From the NCBI GenBank assembly GCA_017617655.1, contig JAFZVU010000005.1, positions 1-40,330 on the forward strand: a stretch of 40,330 nt of DNA. Direction: 5' to 3'. This stretch comes from Bacteroidales bacterium. Lineage in GTDB: Bacteria; Bacteroidota; Bacteroidia; Bacteroidales; UBA932. The position numbers were made by a program, and so were the translations under genes. The notes beneath the pieces are model-generated. The model made no database searches, was not told the DNA's origin, and worked only from the letters and a program-made list of their open reading frames with translations. Positions 26,487 to 33,853 of the stretch are shown piece after piece (position 1 is the first letter of the stretch; every line of letters begins with the position of its first letter).

Positions 26487-26494
26487 TAACTTTA
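26487..26494 (+). promoter_or_regulatory. Possible weak -7 element TAACTTTA for the DUF4301 gene
   Basis: One mismatch from TAnnTTTG at the last base, 31 bases upstream of the ATG at 26526, in the divergent gap with lysA. Confidence 0.3.
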
Positions 26495-26525
26495 TGGAAT
26501 CGCACACGAAATTATCAGCATAATT

Positions 26526-28007
26526 ATGGAAGAAAAAGATCTGCTTCAACTGGAACGCCTCGGCATTTCACAGGAAAAACTCAATTCACAACTGGAAGCC
26601 TTTGCTACAGGTTTCCCTTTTCTGGATGTGATAAACGCTGCTACCGAAGAGAAAGGCATCACTGTGCTATGTGATGAGGACAGGGCCGCAGCTCTCAAGA
26701 CTCTTGAGGAGTCGGGAGCCAGAGTGACCAAGTTCGTGCCTGCCAGCGGAGCGGCATCGAGGATGTTCAAGGACCTTTTCAACGGCCTGGACACTCTTGA
26801 GAAGGGCGGAGAACTGGCTGCCGATGCTCCTGCAGAGCGCTTCTGCCAGCATATCAAAGAGTTCGCATTCTATGAAGATGAGTTGTTCGCCGGAAAGGAC
26901 GACAAGGGCATCCTGGCGGAGACTCTGAAGGAGGAAGGCCTCGGCTACGGCAGCAAGTCAAAGGGGCAGGTCAAGTTCCACAGATACCCCGAAGGCAGCC
27001 GCACTGCTTTCGAGGAGCACCTCGTGGAGGGTGCGCTTTATGCTAAGGATGCAGAGGGCAAGGTCAATCTCATATATTCTGTTTCGCCGGAGCATCTGGA
27101 TGCCTACAAGGCTCTGTATGAGAGCGTGAAGGCAAAGTATGAGGCTCTGTTCGGAGTAAAATATGACGTTCAGTTCACTCTCCAGCGCAAGTCAACCGAC
27201 ACTGTCGCCGTCAATCTCGACAATACTCCGTTCCGCAAGGCTGACGGCAGCCTGCTGTTCCGTCCGGGCGGCCACGGTGCGCTGATAGAGAATGTCAACG
27301 AGATTGCTTCTGACGTAATAGTCATCAAGAATATCGATAATGTAATCCACCAAAGCGGCATCGAGCAGACCGTGCTCTGGAAGAAACTGCTGGCTGGCCG
27401 CCTGCTGCAGCTCCGCGGCCGCGTCTTCGACTATCTGCGCCGTATCGACGAAGGTTGCGACGACAGCGAGTTCATCTGGGAGATGGTGGATTTCCTCGAC
27501 AAGGAGTTCTGCGTCACCTTCCCGGAGAAAGATTTCGACTCGTCGAAACGCAGGATGCTGGCCCGCATACATGCCAAGCTGAACAGGCCCATCAGGGTGT
27601 GCGGCATGGTCCGCAATCTGGGTGAGCCGGGCGGCGGTCCTTTCATCGTTCGCGACCGCGACGGCGCTACTTCCCTGCAGATCCTGGAGAGCGTACAGCT
27701 GAATCCTGAGGATCCGGCCACTGCCGGGCTCTTCGCCGCCGGCACTCACTTCAATCCGGTGGACCTCGTCTGCAGTCCCATGAACTACAAGGGCGGCAAG
27801 TTCGACCTTACCCGCTTCGTCGATCCGCAGGCGGGCTTCATCTCTTCTAAGAGCTACGAGGGCCGCAGCCTGAAGGCGCTGGAGCTCCCCGGACTCTGGA
27901 ACGGCGCCATGTCCGACTGGAACACACAGTTCGTCGACGTTCCGCTCATCACCTTCAATCCTGTCAAGACTGTCCTGGACCTCCTCCGCAAGGAGCATCA
28001 GGGCTAA
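26526..28007 (+). CDS. DUF4301 family protein with sugar-nucleotide pyrophosphorylase-like motifs
   Basis: A 493-aa cytosolic protein of the Bacteroidetes DUF4301 family. N-terminal KFVPASGAASRMFKDL (near residue 70-85) resembles the glycine-rich nucleotide-binding loop of GT-A nucleotidyltransferases. Mid-protein FRPGGHGALIENVN (near 240-253) and VIVIKNIDNVIH resemble the PGGHG/NG and DN motifs of UDP-sugar pyrophosphorylases. A conserved C-terminal block reads IRVCGMVRNLGEPGGGPFIV. I infer a nucleotidyltransferase-type fold; the substrate is unknown and the family has no assigned function that I recall. It starts at the first ATG after a short leader and stands alone, with the repeat island beginning 3 bases after its stop. 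Confidence 0.82.
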   Translation: MEEKDLLQLERLGISQEKLNSQLEAFATGFPFLDVINAATEEKGITVLCDEDRAAALKTLEESGARVTKFVPASGAASRMFKDLFNGLDTLEKGGELAADAPAERFCQHIKEFAFYEDELFAGKDDKGILAETLKEEGLGYGSKSKGQVKFHRYPEGSRTAFEEHLVEGALYAKDAEGKVNLIYSVSPEHLDAYKALYESVKAKYEALFGVKYDVQFTLQRKSTDTVAVNLDNTPFRKADGSLLFRPGGHGALIENVNEIASDVIVIKNIDNVIHQSGIEQTVLWKKLLAGRLLQLRGRVFDYLRRIDEGCDDSEFIWEMVDFLDKEFCVTFPEKDFDSSKRRMLARIHAKLNRPIRVCGMVRNLGEPGGGPFIVRDRDGATSLQILESVQLNPEDPATAGLFAAGTHFNPVDLVCSPMNYKGGKFDLTRFVDPQAGFISSKSYEGRSLKALELPGLWNGAMSDWNTQFVDVPLITFNPVKTVLDLLRKEHQG

Positions 28008-28009
28008 GC

Positions 28010-28044
28010 GTACAAGGCGTGCTGAAATGGCGCAGACCTTGTAC
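28010..28044. repeat. Hairpin repeat, copy 1 (GTACAAGG ... CCTTGTAC)
   Basis: An 8-bp perfect stem (28010-28017 with 28037-28044), two mismatches, then TGC/GCA. The right arm GCAGACCTTGTAC is identical to copy 2. No T run follows, so it is a poor terminator despite lying next to the DUF4301 stop. Confidence 0.7.
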
Positions 28045-28093
28045 GTTGCCGATTCGCAACAAGCTAATATTCAGTTATTTATAAGATATGGAT

Positions 28094-28128
28094 GTACAAG
28101 GCCTGCAGCAAAAAAGCAGACCTTGTAC
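28094..28128. repeat. Hairpin repeat, copy 2 (GTACAAGG ... CCTTGTAC)
   Basis: The same 35-base span as copy 1: 8-bp stem (28094-28101 with 28121-28128), one C-A mismatch, then CTGC/GCAG and an A-rich loop. Copies start 84 bases apart. Confidence 0.7.
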
Positions 28129-28132
28129 ACTA

Positions 28133-28173
28133 TCAGTGCTAATCCCGGTAGCTCCACTGCTCGAGGAGCTGGC
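28133..28173 (-). pseudogene. Remnant of the 3' end of a MauE-thioredoxin gene paralogue
   Basis: Read on the minus strand, these 41 bases match 19107-19147, the last 13 codons plus stop of the MauE-thioredoxin gene, at 38 of 41 positions. The decoded text is QLLEQWSYRD, stop, H, stop, against QLLQQWSYRDLH in the intact gene: a CTG to TAG change brings an early stop. Similarity stops abruptly at both ends, on one side exactly at the stop codon. A decayed paralogue or a captured gene tail are both possible. Confidence 0.6.
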
Positions 28174-28181
28174 AAAAAGGC

Positions 28182-28314
28182 GATGTCGGCAGCAATGCCT
28201 AGGGCAACCGACGGGCTTACGCCCGCGCCCCTCCAGACCCCCTTCTTTGCTCGGCAAAAAGGCCGGCCTCGCAAAGTGGGGCACAATGTTGCCTTGCGGC
28301 ATTCTGCCGACATC
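28182..28314. repeat. Imperfect inverted-repeat element (133 bases), MITE-like or structured RNA
   Basis: Left arm 28182-28208 (GATGTCGGCAGCAATGCC...) and right arm 28288-28314 are reverse complements with small gaps: GATGTCGGCAG, AATGCC and GGCAAC are all shared. Inside are nested pairs GCCCC/GGGGC (28227-28231, 28278-28282) and CTTTGC/GCAAAG (28245-28250, 28271-28276), so the whole could fold as one long hairpin. No transposase. Target duplications are not evident. Confidence 0.55.
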
Positions 28315-28350
28315 AACACTTGCCAGTGTCCGTATACTAATACATAAAAC

Positions 28351-28384
28351 AAATACCCCGGAAGCGTTTAGCCTCCGGGGTATT
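28351..28384 (-). terminator. Intrinsic terminator after the methylmalonyl-CoA decarboxylase operon
   Basis: An 11-bp perfect stem AATACCCCGGA/TCCGGGGTATT (28352-28362, 28374-28384) with an 11-base loop, followed on the minus strand by TTTGTTTTATG. It lies 22 bases past the mmdB stop. Confidence 0.8.
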
Positions 28385-28406
28385 ATGTCTTAGGTATGCG
28401 AGACTA

Positions 28407-29549
28407 CTAGGCGAGGAAGCCGAGGAGCATACCGGCGGCGACTGCCGAGCCGATAACACCGGCCACGTTCGGACCCATGGCGTGCATCAGCAGGTAGTTC
28501 TTGTCGTCATATTCGCGTCCCACGTTATTGGATACACGAGCGGCATCCGGCACAGCCGACACACCCGCATTACCGATAAGCGGATTGATCTTGTTACCTT
28601 CCTTTAGGAAGAGATTGAAGAACTTCACGAACATCACACCGGTGAAGGTAGCAATCACGAATGACAGCGCACCAAGACCGAAGATCAGGACAGATTTCAG
28701 CTGCAGGAACTGGTCAGCCTGGGTAGAAGCACCCACGGTAACACCGATGAGGATAGTGACGATATCGACCAGCGGACCGCTTGCGGTATTAGCAAGACGA
28801 CGGGTCACACCACTTTCCTTCAGAAGGTTACCGAAGAACAGCATACCGAGCAGCGGAAGACCTGAAGGCACGATGAACGCAGTGAGCAGGAAGCCGATGA
28901 TCGGGAAAATCTTCTTCTCGGTCGGAGAGACGGCTCTCGGGGGCCTCATGCGGATAAGACGCTCTTTCTTGGTAGTGAGAAGGCGCATGATCGGCGGCTG
29001 GATAACCGGAACCAGGGCCATGTATGAATATGCAGACACTGCGATGGCACCCATCAAGTCAGGAGCAAGACGACCTGAGATGAAGATGGCGGTCGGACCG
29101 TCAGCACCACCGATGATACCGATAGCACCGGCCTCGCTGGGGCTGAAGCCGAGCAGCAGGGCGAGAGCATAAGCACCGAAGATACCGAACTGGGCGGCAG
29201 CACCGATAAGCAGCAGCTTAGGATTTGAAATCAGGGCGCTGAAGTCTGTCATAGCGCCGATACCGAGGAAGATCAAAGGCGGGTAGAAACCTCTCTGCAC
29301 ACCCTGGTACAGAATGTTGAACACCGAGCCCTCCTCGTAGACACCTACATTCAAACCGGCGAACAATGGAATGTTACCGATAAGAATACCGAATCCGATA
29401 GGGATAAGCAACATGGGCTCCCAGTCAAACCTGATAGCCAGGAAGATGAACAGGATACCCACAGCTATCATTATCAGATACTGTAGATTGCAGTTGGCAA
29501 AACCTGTGTATTGCCAGAACTGGATCAAGTTGTTGATAATATTTTCCAT
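28407..29549 (-). CDS. mmdB: Sodium-pumping methylmalonyl-CoA/oxaloacetate decarboxylase beta subunit
   Basis: Integral membrane subunit that decarboxylates the carboxybiotin and couples this to Na+ export. At 380 aa it has about nine to eleven TM segments. Landmarks: GFGILIGNIP, LIFLGIGAMTDFSALI, the conserved GIIGGADGPTAIFIS (with the Asp thought to bind Na+), YSYMALVPVIQPPIMRLLTT, and the C-terminal NAGVSAVPDAARVSN and HAMGPNVAGVIGSAVAAG. Follows the biotin carrier by 3 bases and is last in the operon. The subunit cannot be told from an oxaloacetate decarboxylase beta subunit by itself; mce and mmdA in the operon make methylmalonyl-CoA the likely substrate. Confidence 0.93.
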   Translation of the reverse strand: MENIINNLIQFWQYTGFANCNLQYLIMIAVGILFIFLAIRFDWEPMLLIPIGFGILIGNIPLFAGLNVGVYEEGSVFNILYQGVQRGFYPPLIFLGIGAMTDFSALISNPKLLLIGAAAQFGIFGAYALALLLGFSPSEAGAIGIIGGADGPTAIFISGRLAPDLMGAIAVSAYSYMALVPVIQPPIMRLLTTKKERLIRMRPPRAVSPTEKKIFPIIGFLLTAFIVPSGLPLLGMLFFGNLLKESGVTRRLANTASGPLVDIVTILIGVTVGASTQADQFLQLKSVLIFGLGALSFVIATFTGVMFVKFFNLFLKEGNKINPLIGNAGVSAVPDAARVSNNVGREYDDKNYLLMHAMGPNVAGVIGSAVAAGMLLGFLA

Positions 29550-29552
29550 TGA

Positions 29553-29996
29553 CTATCCGATAACGAAAAGAGGAGCACCTTCAAGGACTGAATCGCCTTT
29601 CTGTGCAAGGAATTTGACAATTTTACCGCTGGCAGTAGCCTCGATATTGTTTTCCATCTTCATGGCCTCGAGAATCATGACGGTGTCACCCTTATTGACG
29701 GTGTCGCCGACATTCTTGTTGATGCTGAGGACTACGCCCGGCAGAGGAGAATTGACCATAGTCTCACCTGCAGCAGCTGCAGGAGCAGAAACCTTCTGTG
29801 CAGGAGCAACCGGAGCTGCAGGAGCAGCCTTGGCCTTGTTGACCACAGTGACGATCTTGCGAGGTTTAGCCTCAGACCTCTCGAATTCTACTGCATAAGG
29901 AGTACCATTGACTTCGACCTTGGCGGAAGTCTCTTCTACCTCGTCGATAACGACATTATAATCGTTGCCGTTGATTTTGATTTTATATTCTTTCAT
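29553..29996 (-). CDS. mmdC: Biotin carboxyl carrier subunit of methylmalonyl-CoA decarboxylase
   Basis: A 147-aa protein: an N-terminal beta-rich half (KEYKIKINGNDYNVVIDEVE), an Ala/Pro linker (residues about 56-77, AAPAAPVAPAQK), and a biotinyl domain with EAMKMENNI, biotinylation site Lys113, and PLPGVVLSINKNVGDTVNKGD before it. It carries CO2 from the carboxyltransferase to the membrane beta subunit. Length and linker are typical of MmdC or the OadA C-terminus encoded separately. Gap to OadG-like gene 5 bases, to mmdB 3 bases. Confidence 0.94.
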   Translation of the reverse strand: MKEYKIKINGNDYNVVIDEVEETSAKVEVNGTPYAVEFERSEAKPRKIVTVVNKAKAAPAAPVAPAQKVSAPAAAAGETMVNSPLPGVVLSINKNVGDTVNKGDTVMILEAMKMENNIEATASGKIVKFLAQKGDSVLEGAPLFVIG

Positions 29997-30001
29997 GTTG
30001 C

Positions 30002-30910
30002 TTATTTTCTGTTGATTTGGGGAAGTTGACGGAGAGAGTAAATCTTACTGCTCCAAGGTGAATAAGTCCTGTCGGTGTGGTTCAGGGTAACGACGAAGCT
30101 CTCTTCATCGTGAGTATCGTTCTCCTCCCTGAAGAGATGCAGGGCCATGGCGATGGCAGCGTAAGTCTCGCCGCCTGTAGCCTCTTCAGATGCTGCAACG
30201 GCTGCTTTGACAGCTTCAGGAGCATTGGATGAAGCGGTTTTCTTCCTGCTGCGTTTGATAGACGCCTTACCGATCTGTTTGAATATCAGATACAGGATAA
30301 CCAGGGCAGAGAACACGACTGACATGGCAGTGAGCGCCATGATCCATCCGTAAGGGTCGATGCGGGCCATCTTCTGGCTCTTTGTCTCTTCGGTATGGGT
30401 TACGTTGGCAGCCCTCGGAGTAGTGGCCACGGCAACATGCCATTCGCCGTTTCCGTCGGTCTTCCTTGCGTAAGACTGGTTCTCCTCGAGATTTCCCGGA
30501 ACAGTTACGCGGTCGATGATGGTCTTGCCGTCACCGCCCACGAAGAGCAGTTCCTCGCCCGGAGTCAAGGTGAAGTTGGTATACAGGGTTCCCTTGTGCT
30601 GGTTGTCGTCAGCCCAGATTATCACGAACTGGCGGGGTTTGATCTTGGTGATCAGGTCGCCCTTCGGGAACATGTATTTCTTGAGGTTGTTCGGATCGTT
30701 GGTCAGGTAGCAGCCCGAGATGTCAACAGTTCCATAGGAAGAGTTGAACAGCTCGACCCACTGGCCGTGCTCTCCGAATTCATCCTGCAGGTCTTCCGTG
30801 TTTGTAACTATGAGCTCATTGATGCGCATGGCACTCTGTTGCTGTGCTGCGGCGCCCAATGACACAAGAAGCAAACCCAGAACGACTAGTGATTTTATAC
30901 TTTTCATCAT
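30002..30910 (-). CDS. OadG-type gamma/delta subunit fused to an N-terminal lamin-tail domain
   Basis: A 302-aa protein. Signal peptide (MMKSIKSLVVLGLLLVSLGAAAQ), then a lamin-tail-like Ig domain at about residues 28-165 (MRINELIVTNTEDLQDEFG, WVELFNSSYGTVDISGCYLT, PRQFVIIWADD, LTPGEELLFVG). A TM helix (WIMALTAMSVVFSALVILYLIF) is followed by a basic cytosolic segment, an Ala-rich linker and the OadG-like tail (ETYAAIAMALHLF, YSPWSSKIYSLRQLPQINRK). OadG subunits assemble the decarboxylase complex at the membrane. The periplasmic lamin-tail domain is absent from the classical Klebsiella/Veillonella subunits; it may anchor the complex to the envelope or have another role. Confidence 0.87.
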   Translation of the reverse strand: MMKSIKSLVVLGLLLVSLGAAAQQQSAMRINELIVTNTEDLQDEFGEHGQWVELFNSSYGTVDISGCYLTNDPNNLKKYMFPKGDLITKIKPRQFVIIWADDNQHKGTLYTNFTLTPGEELLFVGGDGKTIIDRVTVPGNLEENQSYARKTDGNGEWHVAVATTPRAANVTHTEETKSQKMARIDPYGWIMALTAMSVVFSALVILYLIFKQIGKASIKRSRKKTASSNAPEAVKAAVAASEEATGGETYAAIAMALHLFREENDTHDEESFVVTLNHTDRTYSPWSSKIYSLRQLPQINRK

Positions 30911-30930
30911 TTCAAAATGCTTCTTGATTA

Positions 30931-32493
30931 TTACAAAGGAAGGTTGTCGTGCTTCTTGGCAGGGTTGGTGAGCTTCTTGGTAGAAAGCATCTCAAATGCG
31001 CGGATAACACGGAAACGAGTGTTGCGAGGCTCGATCACATCGTCGATGTAGCCGTATGATGCAGCCTTGTAAGGATTGCAGAAGAGGTCGTCATACTCTT
31101 TCTTCTTAGCTTCCTTGAGCTCGGCAGCTTCTTCAGGACTTGCACAAGCCTTCAGCTCTTTAGCGTAGAGGACGGCAACTGCACCGTCTGAACCCATAAC
31201 TGCGATGTTGGCAGTAGGCCATGCGTAGTTGATGTCGCCGCGGAGCTGCTTGCAGCTCATCACGATGTGGCTTCCGCCGTATGACTTGCGAAGGGTGACG
31301 GTAACTTTCGGAATGGTAGCTTCACCGTAAGCATAGAGCAGCTTGGCTCCGTGCAGGATGACGCCGTTGTACTCCTGCTGGGTGCCGGGAAGGAAGCCGG
31401 GCACGTCGACGAGAGTCAGGATAGGAATGTTGAAAGCGTCGCAGAAACGAACGAAGCGGGCACCCTTGCGGCTTGAATTGCAGTCGAGCACGCCGGCCAG
31501 CACCTTGGGCTGGTTGGCAACGATACCGACGGTAGATCCGCCCATGCGGGCGAAACCGACGATGATGTTCTTGGCATACTCGGCGTGGATCTCGAAGAAC
31601 TTGCCGTCATCCACGATGCTGCCGATAACTTCGTACATGTCGTAAGGAGCGTTCGGGCTGTCGGGGATGATCTCGTTGAGAGAATCTTCGGTACGGTCGG
31701 CAGGATCCTCAGTCGGCAGATAAGGAGGTTCCTCCATGTTATTCTGGGGGATATAGCTGAGAAGCTCGCGGATGGTGGCGATAACTTCCTCTTCGTTTTC
31801 GCAAGCGAAATGAGCCACACCACTCTTGCTGGCATGAACGCTGGCGCCGCCGAGCTGCTCCTGGGTAACTTTTTCGCCAAGGACTTGCTCAACTACTGCA
31901 GGGCCGGTAAGGAACATGTAGCTGGTGTTCTTGCACATGATGGTGAAGTCGGTGAGGGCCGGAGAATAAACGGCACCGCCGGCGCAGGGGCCGAGGATGG
32001 CGCTGATCTGGGGAACCACACCTGATGCAAGGATATTGCGCTCGAAAATCTCAGAGTAACCTGCGAGGGCGTTCACACCTTCCTGGATGCGCGCTCCGCC
32101 TGAGTCGTTGAGGCCGATTACCGGTGCGCCGACTTTCATAGCCTGGTCCATGATCTTGCAGATCTTGAGGGCGAGGGTCTCTGAAAGGGAACCTGCGTTA
32201 ACAGTGAAATCTTGTGCGAAGACATAGACAAGGCGGCCGTTTACGGTACCGTAACCGGTTACCACGCCGTCGCCGAGGAATTGTTTCTTGTCCATTCCGA
32301 AGTTCGTGCAGCGGTGCAGCATGAACATGTCGAATTCTTCGAAGCTGCCTTCGTCGAGGAGCATTGCGATCCTTTCACGAGCGGTATACTTACCTTTTTC
32401 GTGCTGTGCATCGATACGGGCCTGTCCTCCGCCAATGCGGGCTTTCTCTCTGAGAGAAATGAGGCCTTTTACTTTTTCGAGTTGTTGACTCAT
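30931..32493 (-). CDS. mmdA: Methylmalonyl-CoA decarboxylase alpha subunit (acyl-CoA carboxyltransferase)
   Basis: Carboxyltransferase that moves CO2 from (S)-methylmalonyl-CoA to biotin, giving propionyl-CoA; peripheral cytosolic. The 520-aa protein has crotonase-fold halves with [56 protein letters not shown] and, in the second half, [36 protein letters not shown] split by [15 protein letters not shown]. This matches both MmdA and propionyl-CoA carboxylase beta; the OadG, biotin and beta-pump neighbours decide for the decarboxylase. Start ATG 32493, 30 bases after mce. Confidence 0.93.
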   Translation of the reverse strand: MSQQLEKVKGLISLREKARIGGGQARIDAQHEKGKYTARERIAMLLDEGSFEEFDMFMLHRCTNFGMDKKQFLGDGVVTGYGTVNGRLVYVFAQDFTVNAGSLSETLALKICKIMDQAMKVGAPVIGLNDSGGARIQEGVNALAGYSEIFERNILASGVVPQISAILGPCAGGAVYSPALTDFTIMCKNTSYMFLTGPAVVEQVLGEKVTQEQLGGASVHASKSGVAHFACENEEEVIATIRELLSYIPQNNMEEPPYLPTEDPADRTEDSLNEIIPDSPNAPYDMYEVIGSIVDDGKFFEIHAEYAKNIIVGFARMGGSTVGIVANQPKVLAGVLDCNSSRKGARFVRFCDAFNIPILTLVDVPGFLPGTQQEYNGVILHGAKLLYAYGEATIPKVTVTLRKSYGGSHIVMSCKQLRGDINYAWPTANIAVMGSDGAVAVLYAKELKACASPEEAAELKEAKKKEYDDLFCNPYKAASYGYIDDVIEPRNTRFRVIRAFEMLSTKKLTNPAKKHDNLPL

Positions 32494-32523
32494 ATCAGTT
32501 AGGTTTGTTATTATGAAAATTGA

Positions 32524-32943
32524 TTATTTCTCGTTGGGATTCTCGCAGATCTCGGTCAGCACGCTCTGAGTTGACTTCGGATGGAGGAATGCGATGTTGA
32601 GACCTTCTGCGCCGCCGCGCGGAGCCTTGTCGATGAGGACGACACCCTTGCTTTCTGCATCTGCCAGGGCTGCTGCAACATCTTTAGTCTTGAATGCGAT
32701 ATGATGGATACCACCGCGGCCGCCGTTCTTTTCGATGAATTTGGCGATTGTGCTTTCAGGGCAGGTAGGTTCGAGAAGCTCGAGCTTCACTTCGCCGATC
32801 TTGAAAAATGCGGTTTTAACTTTCTGGTCTGCAACTTCTTCAATAGCGTAGCATTTCAGACCAAGTACATTTTCGTAATAAGGAATAGCAGCTTCCAGTG
32901 AAGGAGTGGCGATTCCGAGGTGCTCAATTTGAGACAGTTCCAT
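32524..32943 (-). CDS. mce: Methylmalonyl-CoA epimerase
   Basis: Interconverts (R)- and (S)-methylmalonyl-CoA, feeding the decarboxylase in the succinate-to-propionate pathway. The 139-aa glyoxalase/VOC-fold protein begins MELSQIEHLGIATPSLEAAI (metal His in EHLGIA). It has FFKIGEVKLELLEPT, GRGGIHHIAFKTKDV (second metal His) and RGGAEGLNIAFLHPKST. It is first in the operon, promoter at 32985-32992. Complete with normal length. Confidence 0.95.
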   Translation of the reverse strand: MELSQIEHLGIATPSLEAAIPYYENVLGLKCYAIEEVADQKVKTAFFKIGEVKLELLEPTCPESTIAKFIEKNGGRGGIHHIAFKTKDVAAALADAESKGVVLIDKAPRGGAEGLNIAFLHPKSTQSVLTEICENPNEK

Positions 32944-32984
32944 AGCGTTGTTTATTTAAGTTTAAAAATTTTGCTCTAATTCCG

Positions 32985-32992
32985 CAAAAGTA
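32985..32992 (-). promoter_or_regulatory. Putative -7 promoter element TACTTTTG for the mce-mmd operon
   Basis: TACTTTTG on the minus strand matches TAnnTTTG. It is 41 bases upstream of the mce ATG within a very AT-rich gap. Confidence 0.55.
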
Positions 32993-33040
32993 ATTATTAA
33001 TTACAACTTTAAAAATAAAATAAGGTTGCATTTATGAACA

Positions 33041-33074
33041 AAAAAGCATCTGCAGGTGTTGACTGCAGATGCTT
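33041..33074 (-). terminator. Intrinsic terminator after yebC
   Basis: A 12-bp perfect stem AAGCATCTGCAG/CTGCAGATGCTT (33044-33055, 33063-33074), a 7-base loop and a T run on the minus strand. It separates the TPR-yebC operon from the mce promoter. Confidence 0.85.
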
Positions 33075-33104
33075 CTCTATCGTTGTCAAAACGGAACGTT
33101 TCCG

Positions 33105-33851
33105 TTATGCGATTTCCATGTTGTGATAAACGTTCTGGACGTCCTCGTCCTCCTCGATCATGTCGATGAGTTTCTCAACAGAAGCCTGGTCTTCAGGAGA
33201 GAGTTTCTTCAGCTCGCCGTTGGGGAAACGCTCGAAGGTAGCAGACATGATCTCGTAGTTGTTGGTCTCGAGATACTGCTGGATCTTGTTCATGGCGGTG
33301 AACTCGCCGTAGATCATGATTACCTTCGGATCGTCGTCCTCGTCGGGGTCGCCGCCCTCGCGGAAAACTTCCTCAGCGCCGTAGTCGATCAGTTCGAGCT
33401 CCAGCTCGTCAAGGTCGATGTCGTCGCGGTCCTTGATCTTGAAGACGCACTTGCGGTCGAACATGAATTCTACGCTGCCTGAAGTACCAAGGGCGCCGCC
33501 GAACTTGTTGAAGTAGCTGCGCACGTTGGCGACGGTGCGGTTGGTATTGTCGGTAGCTGTCTCCACCAGGATTGCGATGCCGTGAGGACCGAAGCCTTCA
33601 TACAGCATTTCCTTGTAATCGCTCTGGTCCTTGTCGGTAGCTTTCTTGATGGCGCGCTCGATGTTTTCCTTCGGCATGTTCTCAGAACGGGCAGTCTGCA
33701 GCAATGCGCGCAGACGGGGGTTGCCGGTAACATCAGGACCGCCCTGCTTTACGGCGATGGTGATTTCCTTGCCGATCTTGGTAAACGTCTTGGCCATGTG
33801 GCCCCAACGTTTGAACTTTCTCTCCTTGCGGAATTCAAATGCTCTTCCCAT
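33105..33851 (-). CDS. yebC: YebC/PmpR-family transcription/translation regulator
   Basis: Cytosolic protein of the YebC/TACO1 family; members act as DNA-binding regulators or help translation of proline stretches. The 248-aa protein begins MGRAFEFRKERKFKRWG, the family N-terminus. It then has FTKIGKEITIAVKQGG, NPRLRALLQTARSENMPKEN, YEGFGPHGIAILVE, NRTVANVRSYFNKFGG and LGTSGSVEFMFDRK, with an acidic C-terminus (VEKLIDMIEEDEDVQ). Starts 2 bases after the TPR gene stops and is followed by a terminator. Normal length; role of the family here not decidable. Confidence 0.95.
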   Translation of the reverse strand: MGRAFEFRKERKFKRWGHMAKTFTKIGKEITIAVKQGGPDVTGNPRLRALLQTARSENMPKENIERAIKKATDKDQSDYKEMLYEGFGPHGIAILVETATDNTNRTVANVRSYFNKFGGALGTSGSVEFMFDRKCVFKIKDRDDIDLDELELELIDYGAEEVFREGGDPDEDDDPKVIMIYGEFTAMNKIQQYLETNNYEIMSATFERFPNGELKKLSPEDQASVEKLIDMIEEDEDVQNVYHNMEIA

Positions 33852-33853
33852 GA

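Larger units (their letters stand above)
28008..28406. other. Gene-free repeat island
   Basis: No convincing coding sequence in 399 bases. It holds, left to right, two related hairpins, a 41-base remnant matching the end of the MauE-thioredoxin gene, a pair of 27-base imperfect inverted repeats enclosing nested smaller ones, and a terminator for the minus-strand decarboxylase operon. Open frames here overlap several structures and encode low-complexity, Arg/Ser/Pro-rich products, so I do not call them genes. Confidence 0.7.

Noticed and set aside
28010-28044. Hairpin as terminator of the DUF4301 gene
   Set aside because: No T run on either side and a second copy further on; better treated as a repeat.
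28182-28314. Insertion sequence
   Set aside because: Inverted arms present but no transposase and no visible target duplication; kept only as a MITE-like repeat.
28071-28352. Minus-strand open frame of 93 codons in the repeat island
   Set aside because: Crosses several inverted repeats and the gene-tail remnant; its product is explained by repeat composition, and the remnant lies in another frame.
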